From Malus domestica (taxonomy: Eukaryota > Streptophyta > Magnoliopsida > Rosales > Rosaceae), in assembly GCF_042453785.1 (NCBI RefSeq), contig NC_091670.1, positions 39,629,501 through 39,693,500 of the forward strand: 64,000 nucleotides of DNA, read 5' to 3'. The notes under the pieces are model-generated. The model was not told the origin of the DNA and did not search any database. It saw nothing but the letters and a program-made list of their open reading frames with translations. A program made the translations under genes and the position numbers. Positions 22,450 through 36,213 of the stretch are shown one piece after another (the first letter of the stretch is position 1; each line of letters starts with the position of its first letter).

Positions 22450-22631
22450 TGTAGAATTCTAAGAACACACAGTTTCTGAATATGCCTCAATTGTTTCATT
22501 CAGTGTAATAAAATTACAATGGTGCTTCAATATATATAAGCAATACACCAATTACAGTTATGCTCTTGTCTAATCTATCAAGTTACACAAGAATTATAAC
22601 AAAGATCTAACTCACTTTACTTTACTCTTTA
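22450..22631 (-). repeat. 5' LTR of the degenerate Copia element
   Basis: 182 bases, partner of 17885-18068. The terminal dinucleotide expected at 22632 is replaced by host sequence. Confidence 0.88.
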
Positions 22632-22636
22632 AGTTG

Positions 22637-24160
22637 AACTTCAGACCAACCGATCATCATATGTAACCTCTGCTTAATCGTGTATCTTTGAGGATTCATT
22701 TTTCCCACTTTAAACGTCTTAAATACCAACCCTAATATCCATCAAAATTACTATGTGGTGTCATGCATATATGTAATTATAAATTTGTCTTTCGCGACTG
22801 GTTCGAGATTTGTGATCAAGAATCATTTTATAGAATACATCTGGAAAGGAAAACTCCAAGGGTTGTCACTCACTAGGTTGAAATTGATATATAATGCATA
22901 TGAATTTTTTTTTTTTTTTTATCATTAACATTTTAATCAATGTTTTGTATATTAGTCAATAAATAAATAATATTATTTTTCAAATATTGGCTGGGTGGAA
23001 AGAGATGGACAGTAGATGATTCCCAGAGGATAGAAAAAGAGAGAAGAGAAAGGGACCCGAACCCGGCCGGCAACATCACCCACGTGAAGAACGCGGCCAT
23101 TTTATTGATAAGGCCCTACAATAATTTCTACAAATCACAATCACAATCTCGAATTATAGTGAATGATGGTCCAGGTTTACGGATCTTAACAAGTATGTAG
23201 TCACGATCCATGTATTTTGCATTACACTAGGAAATTATTAAAATCAACTACAACTATTATGATACTCATCATCAAAGTTTAGCCACTACATTAGCTCTTA
23301 TGTTTACTTATGGCATGACATACAAAAATTATATTTGGGAAAAAGTAATGCTAAGGAGACTAAGTACATAGATTAAAATTTGCAAACTAAATGATGTGTT
23401 ATCAAATGAGCAAGCTTATCCGATTATCAACGTTTAAGTAATAATTCAATCATCAACTTACATATAATTTAGTTTACAATATATAATATTCGTAGCATTA
23501 CTCATTTGAGAAAATTGGTAACGAGACAAACAATATACCGATGCCCATCAATATTCCATTTGTTGCACGTATACAGGGATATGAGAAAACGAAAAATCAA
23601 CACAGAAACTCGACTGCATAAATAAATAAAAGTTTACCACTTCAATTATAAATTCTTTGCAAAATAAACCCTACAGTTACGTATAGTACGTAAGAAAATT
23701 AATAATCATGCAAGGTGAGTCGAGAGGTTGTATGACAGATATGAAGAACTTAATTAAACTAGTTTAATTAATAATTAGGGTTACTGCATTCGTCATGTCG
23801 GGACAGACATGGACATTCTCAACGCCCACGCGCCCCAAACTGCAAGTGGGTCTATTTTTCCCTTCAAATTTCATGGGGCTGCTCACTGCTCAGATTATCG
23901 GAAACAGACGATCCCACACGCACTGGAAAAACCAGATGACAGTTCTAACTCATAAATTAAAAAAAAAATGGAAATATATATACAAAAAAGCCTCTCAAAT
24001 TTTACCGTCTTCATACATCCGAAACATAACAGTGAAGATTTTCTTTAGATAATTAGTGAAATACTAAAAATAAAAAGAAAGATTATGGCGAGAGAGAGAA
24101 TTACAACGAACGGTGAGAAGGAAAAACACAGAACGGCGGCGTAACGAATAGTGCTTCTCT
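22637..24160. other. Intergenic DNA downstream of the ERF gene
   Basis: No coding sequence is supported. 22900-23080 is the second copy of the dispersed repeat described at 6680-6805. Positions about 24060-24160 are probably the ERF 3' untranslated region. Confidence 0.6.
22900..23080. repeat. Dispersed repeat, second copy
   Basis: Same order of blocks as 6680-6805 (ATTAACATT, TTTTGTATATTAG, AATAAATAATATTA, CAAATATTGG, GA-rich tract, CCGGCAACATCACCC), with about 50 extra bases in the GA-rich part. Confidence 0.55.
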
Positions 24161-24700
24161 TCACAGCCACATGGGAGGTGGTTCATTGAGATCAATAGGC
24201 AAACCACGTCGGACCAGTCCTAGAAACAACGCCGTACTGCCGAAACCCGAACCTTCCGGGACCGTATCATTACTGCCGCCGGCGGGGGCATTTCCCGCTA
24301 CACCAACCGGAGTTTGCTGTGGTTCCCTCCTCGCCATCAACGGCGGCGTATCAGTCGTTGCCCCATCGCCGCCCATGTCGTTGAGGACGCCGGTGTGGAG
24401 GAACTCGACGAGGCGGCCGGAGTGGGAGGCCCAGTGGGTGGCCGAAGGAGCGTTGAGGTCGAGGGAGATGCCGCTGGGGATCGGCGCAGGAAAATTGGTC
24501 TTGGCCTTGGCCCCACGGAGCGTCCTGGCGGCGCCGTCGTATGCTAGGGCGGCTTCCTCCGGCGTGTCGAATGTGCCTAGCCAGACCCTCGTCTTCTTCC
24601 ACGGGTCCCGGATTTCTGCTGCGTACCGGCCCCACGGCCGCTTCCTAACGCCCCGGTAGTGGCCCTCGCGGGAGGAAGACGGAGCAGCTGCAGTCGCCAT
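24161..24700 (-). CDS. ERF transcriptional repressor with two EAR motifs, 179 aa
   Basis: Single exon. The AP2/ERF DNA-binding domain covers about residues 15-71 ([20 protein letters not shown], then [18 protein letters not shown]). The alanine and aspartate of RYAAEIRDP mark it as ERF rather than DREB, so a GCC-box target is expected. After the domain come SLDLNAPS and, at the carboxy end, [10 protein letters not shown]. Both are DLNXP-type EAR motifs, which recruit TOPLESS/SAP18-type corepressors. That places it in ERF group VIII, with size and two-EAR layout like AtERF9-12; context favours ERF12. I chose ATG 24700 (CCATGGCGAC, strong context). The frame is open upstream to 24829, but that part is encoded by the CT-rich leader and looks untranslated. 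GC content is higher than in the neighbours, usual for this family. Confidence 0.92.
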   Translation of the reverse strand: MATAAAPSSSREGHYRGVRKRPWGRYAAEIRDPWKKTRVWLGTFDTPEEAALAYDGAARTLRGAKAKTNFPAPIPSGISLDLNAPSATHWASHSGRLVEFLHTGVLNDMGGDGATTDTPPLMARREPQQTPVGVAGNAPAGGSNDTVPEGSGFGSTALFLGLVRRGLPIDLNEPPPMWL

Positions 24701-24723
24701 GGAAAGATCTAGATAGAGAAAGA

Positions 24724-24754
<31 letters not shown>

Positions 24755-26317
24755 GTGAGAAAGTGTGAGAGATTGGGGGCTTTGAGAGAAGTTGAATGGC
24801 TGTGGAAAGTGAAAAATAGGGGGTCCCACTCAGACACCCGTAATCTTCGGCTGGACGGCACGGCTCCATCCAACGTATATATATATATACCGATTGTTTT
24901 GATTGGATTATGCGGTTTATTTATATTTGTTAATTACTTGGGCCGTTGGATTGGTATCAGGATTGGAGATTTGGGGTCATGTGCGATCGAACGGTTGTGG
25001 TGTGAGCGCGAGAGAGCGTTGCACGTGAGGAGGGTGCGTGGGGCCCAATAGTAAAGCGTGCCGCCGCCTGAGCAGACGTGTGGGTTCGTGTGGCGCGGTG
25101 ATGTAAGCCCTACAGATATTGTACGGCGGTGTGGTCAGGCTCCGCGGCGCCTGCCATTTTTATCGTTTTTATTTGTTTATTATTATTTGGGAAAGAAAAT
25201 AGTGAAGTGGGGCCCGGGGTGGCGTATCGGATAGTGGATTGGATAGAAGGGGTTGTTTGGTAGTGAGGAGAGGGGACACGTGGCGGGTATAGAGGCGGTG
25301 TCTGAGTTGGAGGAGACAGAGGGCGAGTTGGGTCGACCCGTTGAATTGAGTTTGGGGCGGGTTTCTGAGATGGGCAGCTGCTGGGTAGGCTTGCGTCAAT
25401 GGCGTGTTTGACTGTGTTTTAGGGTTAGGGTGCGGGTGTGCGACCACTGACCCACTGACTGCTGACCCAACGTACAGATAACTAATGGAGGTAATATTAC
25501 GGTTGGTAAACCAGTAAAGGACTAAAGCTCTCATCCTCCGTAAGCAATTCACGGGAACCTGAGCTATTTTTTTAGTTATTTTGTTAAATATCGTTTTCGA
25601 CTTCTGAATTTTGGAGGGTTGACGCGTGTGGTGGTAGTGGAATGTGCTTATTGTGTGCAAGAAGTTTAGGAGAAGAATGACTACTCTCATCATCAGCGCT
25701 AGGTTATATCATAATTTTAAGTCGAAAGGATTTACGTATGTATGGATTTACTAGGGTAGTTCAGTATTAGCAACAAGCGGTTAATGTAATTGGCAATTTG
25801 CAGAGCTTTGCAATTTACCATTGTCCTTTATGTGATGGATTTGAAACACTGTCAACCTGATCTGATTGACTTGAAATACTGTCAACATGACATTCATATT
25901 ATATAAATTCTTCTCTAATACTGGGTATGGATTGTACATATCTTTCATACAAGTTCTCTCGTTTACTTTGGTATACCAACGTTGTGGGAGAGAAAAAGAC
26001 ACAAACACGTACCACCCCGTTGAGAGTAAGTTTTTTGTGCACGACGATCCTCAAAACCTGAATGTGTGACATTCAAACGTTGAACAATTCCTTATAAGTC
26101 TAATTTAGTATTCTACATTCTATATGCATCACTTCCGCTATCTGTTAAAAATCTTTACCAAAACTGAAAAGAAAGAAAATAATTGGACCAAATGTACAAG
26201 TTTTTTTCTTTTCCCTCTCTTCTACAGCATGTATGGCAATCCCACGGGGGATGATCTTTCTGTAAACAGATCATAATCTTCAACTATATTGGGCCCTGGG
26301 CCGAACGTTGTCTCTAA
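24701..26317. other. ERF upstream region and RLP4-type 3' flank
   Basis: 24722-24770 is a CT tract on the coding strand, probably the ERF 5' leader. Plausible promoter features are a TATATATATATA run near 24878 and several ACGTG cores (for example near 25022 and 25277), relative to the minus strand. The frame at 25169-25693 has no recognisable domain. From about 26090 the sequence is likely the 3' untranslated region of the RLP4-type gene. Confidence 0.5.
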
Positions 26318-29300
26318 TCATGTAAGCAAAATAGGCCCAGTCTCTGCTGCCGTTCTAGATTGGCCGTGATGATTGTACTGCCTGTTCATCTGGATGTCAC
26401 GTGACAAATGCGTCCTCGCCTTTGCATACGGAGCTTCTCTTGCTGCACAAGCCAGATCAGAATTTGAGAAAACATTAGTGTACGGAGCTTCTCCAAACCC
26501 TTCCAGTAGTTGTAACGTAACATGCAAGGAAGTAATGTAATTTCGAGGACCGTCTTATGCAGTCGGATTTTGCTTAAGAGATTGAACATCCTTACCTGCA
26601 ATTTGTTGTACTCTAAGGATGTTCTGCCGCCTTTTCCAACAGCATATCGAACCGATAACGAGAAGTAGGAAGGCAGCCAAAACACCAAACCCAATTCCAA
26701 TCTTTGCTCCGGCAGTGAGGTGTGGCCCACACGTAGGTAGTCCCGGTATACCGCAGAGTCCATGGTTATCTGTGAAACTGAACCAAAACCAAAGGTGGAG
26801 TTCAGGATCAGTATACATACATTTCTATTTATGTTAACATATGCAAAAGCCCAAAAAGCGTGCAGGTTGTGCGTGTTTAATTCTTACTTGAAGCTTGCTC
26901 TGTGCAAAAGCCTGCCTCCTAGTGCAGCTGGGACCTTTCCGGACAGAGAATTGCCATTGACATTACTGCAACATGACAACTTAAGTTAAGAGTCTTCTTC
27001 CTACGCATTTTGGTTTCATACAACTGTAAGTGGCGTTATAATATGTCTTACAGTGTTTGCAACGAGGTCAACTGTCCAAGCGTTTCAGGAATTGACCCGT
27101 TCAAGGAATTGAAAGACAAGTCCCTGCAAAGGAAGGAGGATGAGTGTTTTTAATTATGGAATTGAACTGTGGTAACCACAACCCTTGGATACGCTGCCCA
27201 GGAAAAATAAATAAATAAAACATTAACACTTTCTGATAAGAGAATATATGAGCTGCACTTACAATACTTCTAAGCTTGTTATCTTTCCAAGTGAGGAAGG
27301 AATGGGCCCTTGCATGCTATTTCCGCTCAAATTTCTGTGAGTCCACAAGGTAAAACAAAACATGTGTTGAAAAGGCTGTAAAACACTTCTAATGCCTAGT
27401 TGTCTCACTTTATGCAAAGAGGACCATTTCATCGAAGTTTAGCATGTCAAGTTGAATAAAAAAACAACGATGCCAAACAGAAGCTAAGAAAGTTTAAATT
27501 TTTATTCAAAGCAAGTCTTAGAGAGGAACTCACATGCTTTGTAGATGACGTAATTTGGATATGTCATTCAGCAAGAATCCCTTCAGCCCTTGGTTGTCCA
27601 GAGCCCTGTGCATGCAGAGTTTAACACTCATTGCCAAAAGGATGTACGAATGGCAATGGAACAAACAAATGCTAAGGTGCTTTCTTCAGGCATTATGAGA
27701 ATAATTCTTAACACTGCACTGAAAGGTATTTCTTTTGCATACAAATCTAGCTAATCTGAAAATGCATTTCCGTTCCATTCACCCATGCATACACAGATTA
27801 ACAATGGACTTATGTAGTGGGTCGTGCTGGAACATAAAAAGTGCTAAGATTCCGATTTGTTGAAACAAATATTCTTGTGACTTGTCTGATGAGAAGGAAT
27901 CAGTGAAATGAATAAATTATGGTAGCGAAAGAAGACTAAAGATTATGCCAAATGGACACAATTCAAGTGGCTGAAGCACATCAGGACTACATTCATGAAG
28001 ACTGGATGATTTTCACCCACAGAGTTATCAATTGTTATGGCTCTCAAAAGTCAAATAGAAAAGGCCAAAAAGCCTCCTCTAGAGAAATAACTGAAACAAT
28101 AGAGAATTAAACATTAACTCGGCTGACGAGAAGCCATTAGAAATTTAGGACACAAATATAGGGAATGGGTCAAGACTAAATAACGAGGGGGCATAAGATG
28201 TCATCATGAAATGCCATAGCTAAATTAACACGATGCAGTGAAATACATAGTGCAACACGCATTGGTTCAGTACATGATGTCATAGTTGGCCAGATACTTC
28301 CCCTGTGAAATAAGCAACTAAGTATATGATATTTGTTCCAATGCATTTATTCCTTGTTCTTTGCCAAGTCCAACAGGAGTAAAAAAAAAAAGCTACTTGT
28401 TCACAGCAAAGAACAATAGGAACTGAGGAAGGTAGTTTTGAAGATACATAAAACTCGATATTAAATGCCAAGGGCTAAACTTGATGCTCAGTGGGCCAAA
28501 CTGGCTTACTTTTAACACCTTGTGTACTTCGAATTTGAAGGTATACAGTACGAAATAAACATACTTTCATAAGGCAACAAAGAATTTAAATCAATACGAT
28601 AACGATTTCCTTGTAAATGAATCTCAGAAAGGTAACAGAATATATCAACTGGTATAAAACCTGTCATGCTTATGGTTGTCTGAAGATCCACACTATTCAG
28701 ACTTGCATTCATCAGCCTTTTAAATATTAGAAAGCAAAGTTGTTTGCATATCTTTTTATTGTCTGATGTTTGCACATCTAGCAGTTAAAAAATAAAGAGA
28801 CTAGAAACTGAAGAACAAGAGCAATGTGAAGCATAAATGCATTTGTACTATAAATGAGAAATAAGATCAAATAAGAGAAAAGAAATGAGGTTAAGGATCA
28901 AGAAATTACAGTCCGTCAATGACCCATTTGTTGCTTGTTCTATCAAACTGGCAATCGGCTCCACTCCATGGATGTTGTTGGGGAACACATGGATCACCAT
29001 TCCACCCCAACCGAACAGGAAGCCCCAATGTTTTCTTCAATGACAGTAACGCATTAACTGGAATTTTTTTATTGTGAAAAAGTAAAGGGAGAGAAATTAA
29101 TTACAGTTTCAATAGAGTTTTCTTCAATTACAGTAACGCCTTGACTTCTGATATATACATTCTATAGCTTTTCAACATACAAATAAGATGCACTGAAAAA
29201 AAATCTCTAACAGATAACATGTGGTCAAGATGTTTTCAAAAGCATTAGATAAACAAAAACAGATTAATTGATTTGTGAAATATCAAATAGTTCATCTGTA

Positions 29301-31430
29301 ACACTTGCAAAACTACATCATTAAGCATTATTTAATTGTGTGCATACTACATGATCAGCATTATTTTTTCGTGTATGACATATACATATTGGTAGAGACG
29401 CTAGAGAATGTTGAAACGAAACTTAGATAAACAAAGAGTAGCACAAATGTACCTTCATCTGATAAAGTTTTTGACTCGGCCATTATAACCTCAAAGATCT
29501 CAATGGCATTGATTATGGCACCACCTTGTTTAGGGTGCAAAGTTATGGTTAAGGTCCTCCCGCTTACGGCAACAGTTGTGTTAAGTACAAGAGCAGCATA
29601 ACGGTCCCCACTCAATTTGATAACATCCACATCTTTAAATAAAGTGTCACCGTTAATCAGGATATCAAATACCCTTTGGCCTACACCAGTGATCGAAGCA
29701 TCAATCTCAGCAAAGTGCAACCAAATGGAGTAGTTTCTGTTGGGATCCACATCCAGGGTATATTCTAAGTCGAGCTGACTATCAATACTCACAATTGCTT
29801 GTTTATAAAGAGCAGCTGGGTAGAAGTTTGGTGGACTTGAAGCCTGCTTAATGGTTCCCTGAGTGGATCTGCGTGTATCAGCAATCTGACCAAAAGTCAT
29901 TATATAATTCCAAAATCTATCCCCACCCCATTGATCGCCGTTGTAATCCACACCAAACTTCGCGTCTTCAACACCACAGCTCAATCTTTTTGCTGTTCTA
30001 AGGATTATTCCTTCAGATACTTGCTGGCTAAACTGGTATGCTCTTTCATCAATCTGAAGAATTTCAATGGCAAGAATTGCCGGATCCCCATGACCAGTAC
30101 TATGGAAGCAGATAGACACAGATCCATCTCTCAGATATACAAGCGCTTCAGAAAATACTTGATCATCGTGGGTACTCCAACCAGATTTTAAAGAGGTAAT
30201 TTGAGTTCCCTCAACAGAAATATCAAATAAAGGTTCGGTGTCATAGTTTGGTAGTGCAATCGACCCAAAGAAAATCCTGATTACATAGTGCCCATGGGGA
30301 ACTCTATTGATCATGTAACAATTTTCAGGACCTGAGGAGAGGGGAAAATAGCGAAGTGTATCAAGTGGAGGAGTGATAAAACTCGGGTGGGTCGCATTAA
30401 AAGGTATCCCCCCTGAATAATCAAAATCCTTAAACCATGTGGTATTGGATGGTTTTGTAATCACATTCTCCCGAGCTCCACAGCTTATGCGCATAGCAAA
30501 TGGCGCTGTACTCATAAGCATATTACACAAGTTAAAACCAAAATCCGAACAGGAAGACAATGTAAAGCATCAGGTCATATCTCTAAGCTTTATAAACATG
30601 TGTTGTGTGCATCATGGCTAACAAATCGTAATACCAACTTCACCAAACATGTGACAGAGACCAAATCTTCTCCAAATTTGAGTATGCATTTTACAGTGTC
30701 CTAACTGCTAACTGATGTGAAAGCGGATAACGATACTTATGCATTTTGTGGTAATCGCCTCATTCACTAAAAAGACAAAGCAAGATAAAAATCGAAAAAT
30801 GCACCATCTGCAATTAATACACAAATGCGAAGCTCTCTGTTTCCAGTAAAAAATCTTAATCATCAGCTTTGCGTTTCCCGTTAATGACGAAACAAAACCT
30901 ACATTAAGCATTGTTTTAGGCCATTCTCTGTTTCCAATTAGCAGATTCCTTTCCTTTTCCATAAGTAATTCACGTTCATTGAAAGCAAAACACTTATTAT
31001 TCTCCACTTTTACTCTCCGATTCACTTCCATTTCTCCAAAAACATCAAATTCCATACAAATAATAGAGAAAAATCACGAGATCTCCACCAAAATTACACT
31101 AAAAACTAAATGAATTAGCAACGGTACGCAGTTCAAACTAAATCATCAGTCCAAAATTGACTCCAACACACTGAAATTTCACTTCAATTTTCAACACTCC
31201 AAGAATCAAAATAAGCACCACAAATTGCGAAGCAGCAATGCAATCGAGAATCGAAAAGCAAAGGCAAAAGTTCACGAGCACTCACGGGGTCTGGCCGAAG
31301 CGACTGAAAACACCGAGCAGCAGAGCAGAAGCAGCAGCCACGGAAGAGGAAGACGAAGACGATGAACAGACCTAGCCAAATGCTTTAGCTCCGAACCACG
31401 CAACGCCCATGTGCCATTTGCTTTTCTCAT
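26318..31430 (-). CDS. RLP4: Malectin-like/LRR receptor-like protein, RLP4 type, 648 aa
   Basis: Nine exons on the minus strand: 31286-31430, 29453-30505, 28910-29057, 27534-27605, 27263-27334, 27052-27123, 26888-26965, 26596-26777, 26318-26442. All junctions keep frame, giving 648 codons plus stop. Exon 1 encodes a basic start then a leucine-rich signal peptide (LPLPWLLLLLCCSVFSVASA). Exon 2 is the di-malectin ectodomain (FAMRISCGAREN, DPAILAIEILQID, NYSIWLHFAEID). Three exons of exactly 72 bases and one of 78 encode LRR units (LDLSFNSLNGSIPETLG). A transmembrane helix follows near residues 571-593, then a short tail with RRQNILRVQQIA and no kinase. This architecture and sequence match Arabidopsis RLP4. 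RLP4 proteins are reported to bind cell wall and act at cell edges; that is family knowledge. The isolated 399-residue frame is only exon 2. Confidence 0.93.
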
Positions 31431-34430
31431 TCTCTTCCTGTAATTTTGCTTTCCGATTTCACACTCACAGCGAGAGGTGAGGAGAGAGAGAGAGAGGAGA
31501 GGAGAGGAGAGGAGAGAGAGAGCAAATGGACGTGTGTGCGAGTAGCGTGCGTAATTACAGTGGGGGATTTAATTATTTTCCTTGATTTGTTGACTCCCGG
31601 AAAAATAGAGGAGATTATTAATCTCCTGCGGTGGTTTTACGGAATCTTCGTGAAGGTGCACTTATCGGACGGCGAAGATGGCACCTCGGTCTACCAGATA
31701 TTCTTTATTGTTCAATGGTTGGGTGGGCCCCGCGCCACACACCGGACTTTGTGTAGACGACAAAGCACGTGACAAAGATAACATGGTGAATAAAGAGGGA
31801 GGTTCACGTGGAATTACCGGTTTATTCTTTTATGTCCCATTTTTTTTTTGGTCGGAATATTTAAAGCCAATTTGCCAAATTGTCAGTGTCGATTGGGTTT
31901 CGTTTTGGGTGCAAATTGTAACTTTATTTTTTTATCAACCAATATATTTTATTAAATTATATATTAAATTAGTTATCGACGAGTTCAAATCCACGCATTA
32001 TGAAAGGGTTCAATTTTTTTCTACCATTGAAGTAAAGAGACACTTTTCAAATTCTAACATTCTGTTATTTTGGAAATATAATTTTCTCCCACTTTCTTTT
32101 TGGAAATTAATTTTCTCCATCGATTTAGGATTATGTTGATCTTTGTCCTTAATCAGATAAGGATAGTTTGTTTTTAAAAATTAAAAAATTGGTATTATTC
32201 GAATTTACACTTGTATGTTAGTTGTTTAAGATTTAGCTATAATATTTACATATATTTACTATTTAATACAATAAATTGGATTTGTTTGTTTGTAGTTGTT
32301 GTATTGATCGGACTGTTAAGGGTGGTCACGAGTTGGTTGGATAAAGTTTTAACTGTCCCGCTAATGAAACATAAATTATATTGTTCATGAATATTATAAC
32401 ACGTTAATTGATAACGCTGTGTGATAATGACCAACCAAAATATTTCGAGTTTGTGGACTTCCGGTTTTGAAGTTTGACTCCTTTACAGCATCAATCTGTG
32501 CGCATTGCGCAATCGTCGGGGGAGGGCTTTGTGATGAATAAGCAAGCACAGCTGACCTCCAAAGTCCACTATTAGGTCATATCTCGCAAATTCTTGAACA
32601 AACCCACCCAAAACCCAACTAATCCCACTATTAGGTCATATCTCGCAAATAAGTAAGAGCTAGGAAGTTATTTTAAAATAACTGAAAGTGGTTTTGGTGA
32701 AATTGTTTTGGGTTCCAAAGTGCTATTTTGAAAAGGCACATTTTCAAGATCCACTTAAATTTTCACTTAGAATTGGTTTCAAAAACATTTTCATAAAAGA
32801 CGCTTTCAGAGAATTGAAAAGCATTTACTAGTGAACTAGTAAAAACTTGATCCTTGTAGAATTAGACGTGGCGAGTTACGTATTAGAGCTTTGACTCGTT
32901 TAAATCATACAAGAATATCTTATAATAAAATGATAATTTGCAAGTGATGGATTGCCATGATTATTAAAGTCCTCATCTTTAACTCACTCATCGTAGTTTA
33001 AACCTTCCAACAATATAAATTAAATTAAAATATCGTTTGTATTAAAAGAACGATAAATTAGTTACAGGATGCTTTAAGATGTGGATGGTAGCATTCGATT
33101 AATTATTAAATTTTCATTAAAAGTGGGTAATTTGATAGGTATCTCCTTTTAATTTCTTTTCTTAAATGATGAGAAATAGACATCTTTTTGTCTCCATTGA
33201 TCATGGACCAGTTTGTGGGTGTGCTATAAATTATCACACTAATTTGGCCGGATGGAGTCCTTCAATTTAGTCGTGGTGGGATTTTATTGACATTTACTAT
33301 TGTGAGCATGAAATTTCATTTATGGGGACGATTTGATATAAATTTTGTGGTTAGAGAATTAAGACACATATTTCGTAATTATTTTAATATATGTTTCAAG
33401 TAAGTAAATGTGTTATAAATTAGGACTCCTATGTCATACCACAAAATTCGAGTAATCGACATTAGCTAGTAAATTTAGGGTTTAACTTTTAAGATAAAAA
33501 GGAATTTGCTTTGTACATCAATACTAGAACAACCCTTTTATTTTTATTTTTATTTTTTGACAAACAACAGTGTTAGTGGGTTAAATTGTTAGTTGTTAGA
33601 GAGAAAGAGAATCGGCGGAGATTAAACATGCACATGCATAAGTATAATTACTTTCTACCACAACCGTAAAACACTATCTACCTGAAAAGTTTATCCCTTT
33701 AATAAGCAATGATTGTTGCATTCAGCCAAAACAACATTCTAAAGCCTTATGCGAAAATAAAAGTACATTCTATCAAATGCAACTCCAATCGTTTCACCAT
33801 AATTAAGGTATGTCATGCATCGCATGTAGGTACTTCATCATTCGAGAGAGAGTTTTTTGTCACCAATTAATTCACCACATGTCAAATGTCAACTAGACAT
33901 AGTTGTAAGAGTACAGAAAATCTCTCCCATTCTTTATATATATATATATATATATCACAAAGATCAGAGCTGTCATCGTTGCGCACAACTTTGATCATCT
34001 CGCCTTTAGTTTCATCATCGTTGCGGTTTGGATTCTGAATAAAATTACCCATACCAAGCAAAGAGTTGGAAGATGCGATAGCGATCGACTTCATGTTCCA
34101 ACTCTTAGTTATAAGATGTTTCAAAGATGTTTCGAATAATTATATTATTCGATCGAACAGAAGAAAAATGTCACAGAATAAATAATAAAAGGGAAGAAGG
34201 AAGAAAACAAACGTGTTAGGCACACCCTACATGATGTTTCTTCTCTTTTTCTTGGATTTTTCGACGGCATCGAATCCGGTTTAAAATATAGCAAATTACT
34301 TTTGTTTTTCTTTCTTGCAATGTACCTCATAGTGAGGTTCATATCCATCACCCGATCTATTAAGCATTTACTCATATACTTATTTTAACGAGTGAGTTGA
34401 GTTGCTCTGTTTGTGTTTGCTTGGATTTAG
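31431..34430. other. Intergenic DNA, RLP4-type promoter side
   Basis: 31440-31520 is rich in GA (CT on the gene strand) and is probably the RLP4 leader. Beyond it no gene is supported. A 25-base block containing CACTATTAGGTCATATCTCG is directly repeated near 32567 and 32626. About 32640-32850 has palindromic AT-rich sequence with TTTTCAAAA-like blocks, perhaps a MITE remnant. A TA run lies at about 33936-33955. Confidence 0.55.
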
Positions 34431-34602
34431 TCTTCCCCATACATTTTCACCAGTCCAAAATCTAAGATGTTGGGTTTCATAGTTGAATCCAATAGAACAT
34501 TGCTAGCTTTTAGATCCTTGTGGCTGGCTTTCAGTCTTGAGTCTTGATGAAGGTATAAGACCCCTCAAGCGATTCCAACAATAATCTCACTGCGCTTTTC
34601 CC
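34431..34602 (-). pseudogene. S-domain receptor kinase fragment (one kinase exon)
   Basis: Minus-strand translation gives [20 protein letters not shown], then [20 protein letters not shown]. This corresponds to the catalytic-loop exon of an S-domain kinase like the one at 35948-36185. The HRD motif has become HKD, DFG is kept, and a TGA sits in front of GVLYLHQ where arginine is normal. Flanking exons are absent. Confidence 0.8.
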
Positions 34603-34612
34603 CTTCCAACAA

Positions 34613-35277
34613 TGAACTTCTACTTTCATCTTGTCCAAAAACATAAATTCAAAGTATGAAGAGTAAATAAAACGAAAGATAGCCTTGACAAGCTCTGCTG
34701 TAATTAGTTCTTCGTTATAGACTTCAGTTCATTCGAGTTATAGAAATCATTTAAATATGAGGTGAATAAATCAAGGGACTAAAAAAGAATCAAGGGACTT
34801 CAAACAAAAGGGGATGCGCATGAGGAGAAAAATGGTGAGCGGAAACACTTCCCATGAAAAAACTGTTGCTATTTGTAAATTAAAAGGTATATTAATTTTC
34901 TTTATTTTAGATATTAGTCCAACACCACACCAAATATTACGCTAAATTAGTCCAACTTAGTCTAGTCTAAGTTAGTCTAGATTAGCCCCCGAACCTAGTC
35001 TAGTTCTAAATAGTCCAGTACAACAAATGCATCCAAAAAGTCCACCAACTTTTAAAAAGGTCCAAGCTTTTTTATTCTTATTCTATTTAATTTTTATGAG
35101 TTCCAACATCAACAAGCTTCACTTTACTTGGAGAATCTTCACTTTCAAGGCATGGTAAATTTTGTTCACCCTTTCTTCATACGGTAACAAATTGTATGTG
35201 GTTAATACATTATCTTTTGCAAGCTGCTACAAGTACATATATATTGTGGAACATGTCGGGTAATCCTAGGCCTTTCT
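34613..35277. other. Intergenic DNA between kinase sequences
   Basis: No gene. 34905-35060 contains repeated TAGTCTAG/TTAGTCCAAC words typical of a decayed MITE. The last ~100 bases are probably 3' untranslated sequence of the following kinase pseudogene. Confidence 0.5.
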
Positions 35278-35949
35278 TTAGCGAGCTTCTATTTCTGTAC
35301 ATGTCACATCATTTATAGAACTAGCTCCTTCAGTACTCGTTGATGGATCTACTCTAGTACAACTCCTCCTCAACAAAAATGCAGGCTGTGTTGGGGAAGG
35401 AACTGCTGCCTCGTTACCTAGCATGAAAACAACCGCCGACATGGTTGGCCGGTCAGCAGCAAACTCTTGCACACACAAGAGGGCAATTTGGATGCATCTC
35501 ACAACTTCGTTGACATGGTACGATTCCCCCATGGATGGATCAACGATTTCCAAGGCTTTGCCTTCTCTCCACAGGTCCCAAACCTAAAAGAGTTTTGAAA
35601 AAAATCAACCAAGCATGAATAAAGTAGGGGATAAACTTGTGGGAAAATCATTGTTTACAAATAGACTATAGTTAGCTTACATATCCAATCAAATTTGAGT
35701 GGGGATAGTTTCTGTTGTAGTTTCTTCTGCCAGTTATGATTTCTAGCAGTAAAACGCCAAAGCTATACACATCAGATTTTACTGAAAAATTTCCTTCCAT
35801 TGCATACTCCGGTGACATATAATCACTGCAACAATATAAAGAGATCATGGTGAGACTTGTACTCGGAAGTTTGAACTATTAACCTACTATTTTGGTAAGC
35901 TCTAGCCAATTTATATCTTCAGTTTTGATGAAATTTAATTAACTTACTA

Positions 35950-36213
<264 letters not shown>

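Larger units (their letters stand above)
17885..22631 (-). mobile_element. Degenerate Ty1/copia LTR retrotransposon, 4,747 bp
   Basis: Two direct repeats of about 183 bases start TGTAGAATTCTAAGAACACA at 17885 and 22450. The 5-base duplication AGTTG lies outside at 17880-17884 and 22632-22636. The element reads on the minus strand. The sequence inside the 5' LTR begins TGGTACCATCG, a weak primer-binding site, and AAGGGGG just before the 3' LTR is the polypurine tract. The LTRs differ at many places and the outer two bases of the 5' LTR are lost, so the insertion is old. Coding sequence between them is broken by many stops and frameshifts. Gag, integrase, reverse transcriptase and RNase H remain in Copia order. 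Confidence 0.92.

Noticed and set aside
25169-25693. 174-codon minus-strand frame upstream of the ERF
   Set aside because: No family resemblance, Thr/Pro/His-rich composition, and it spans GC-rich promoter-like sequence. I could not support it as a gene.
33882-34375. Two short minus-strand frames as extra kinase exons
   Set aside because: Neither matches a kinase, lectin or PAN segment; one reads through a TA microsatellite.
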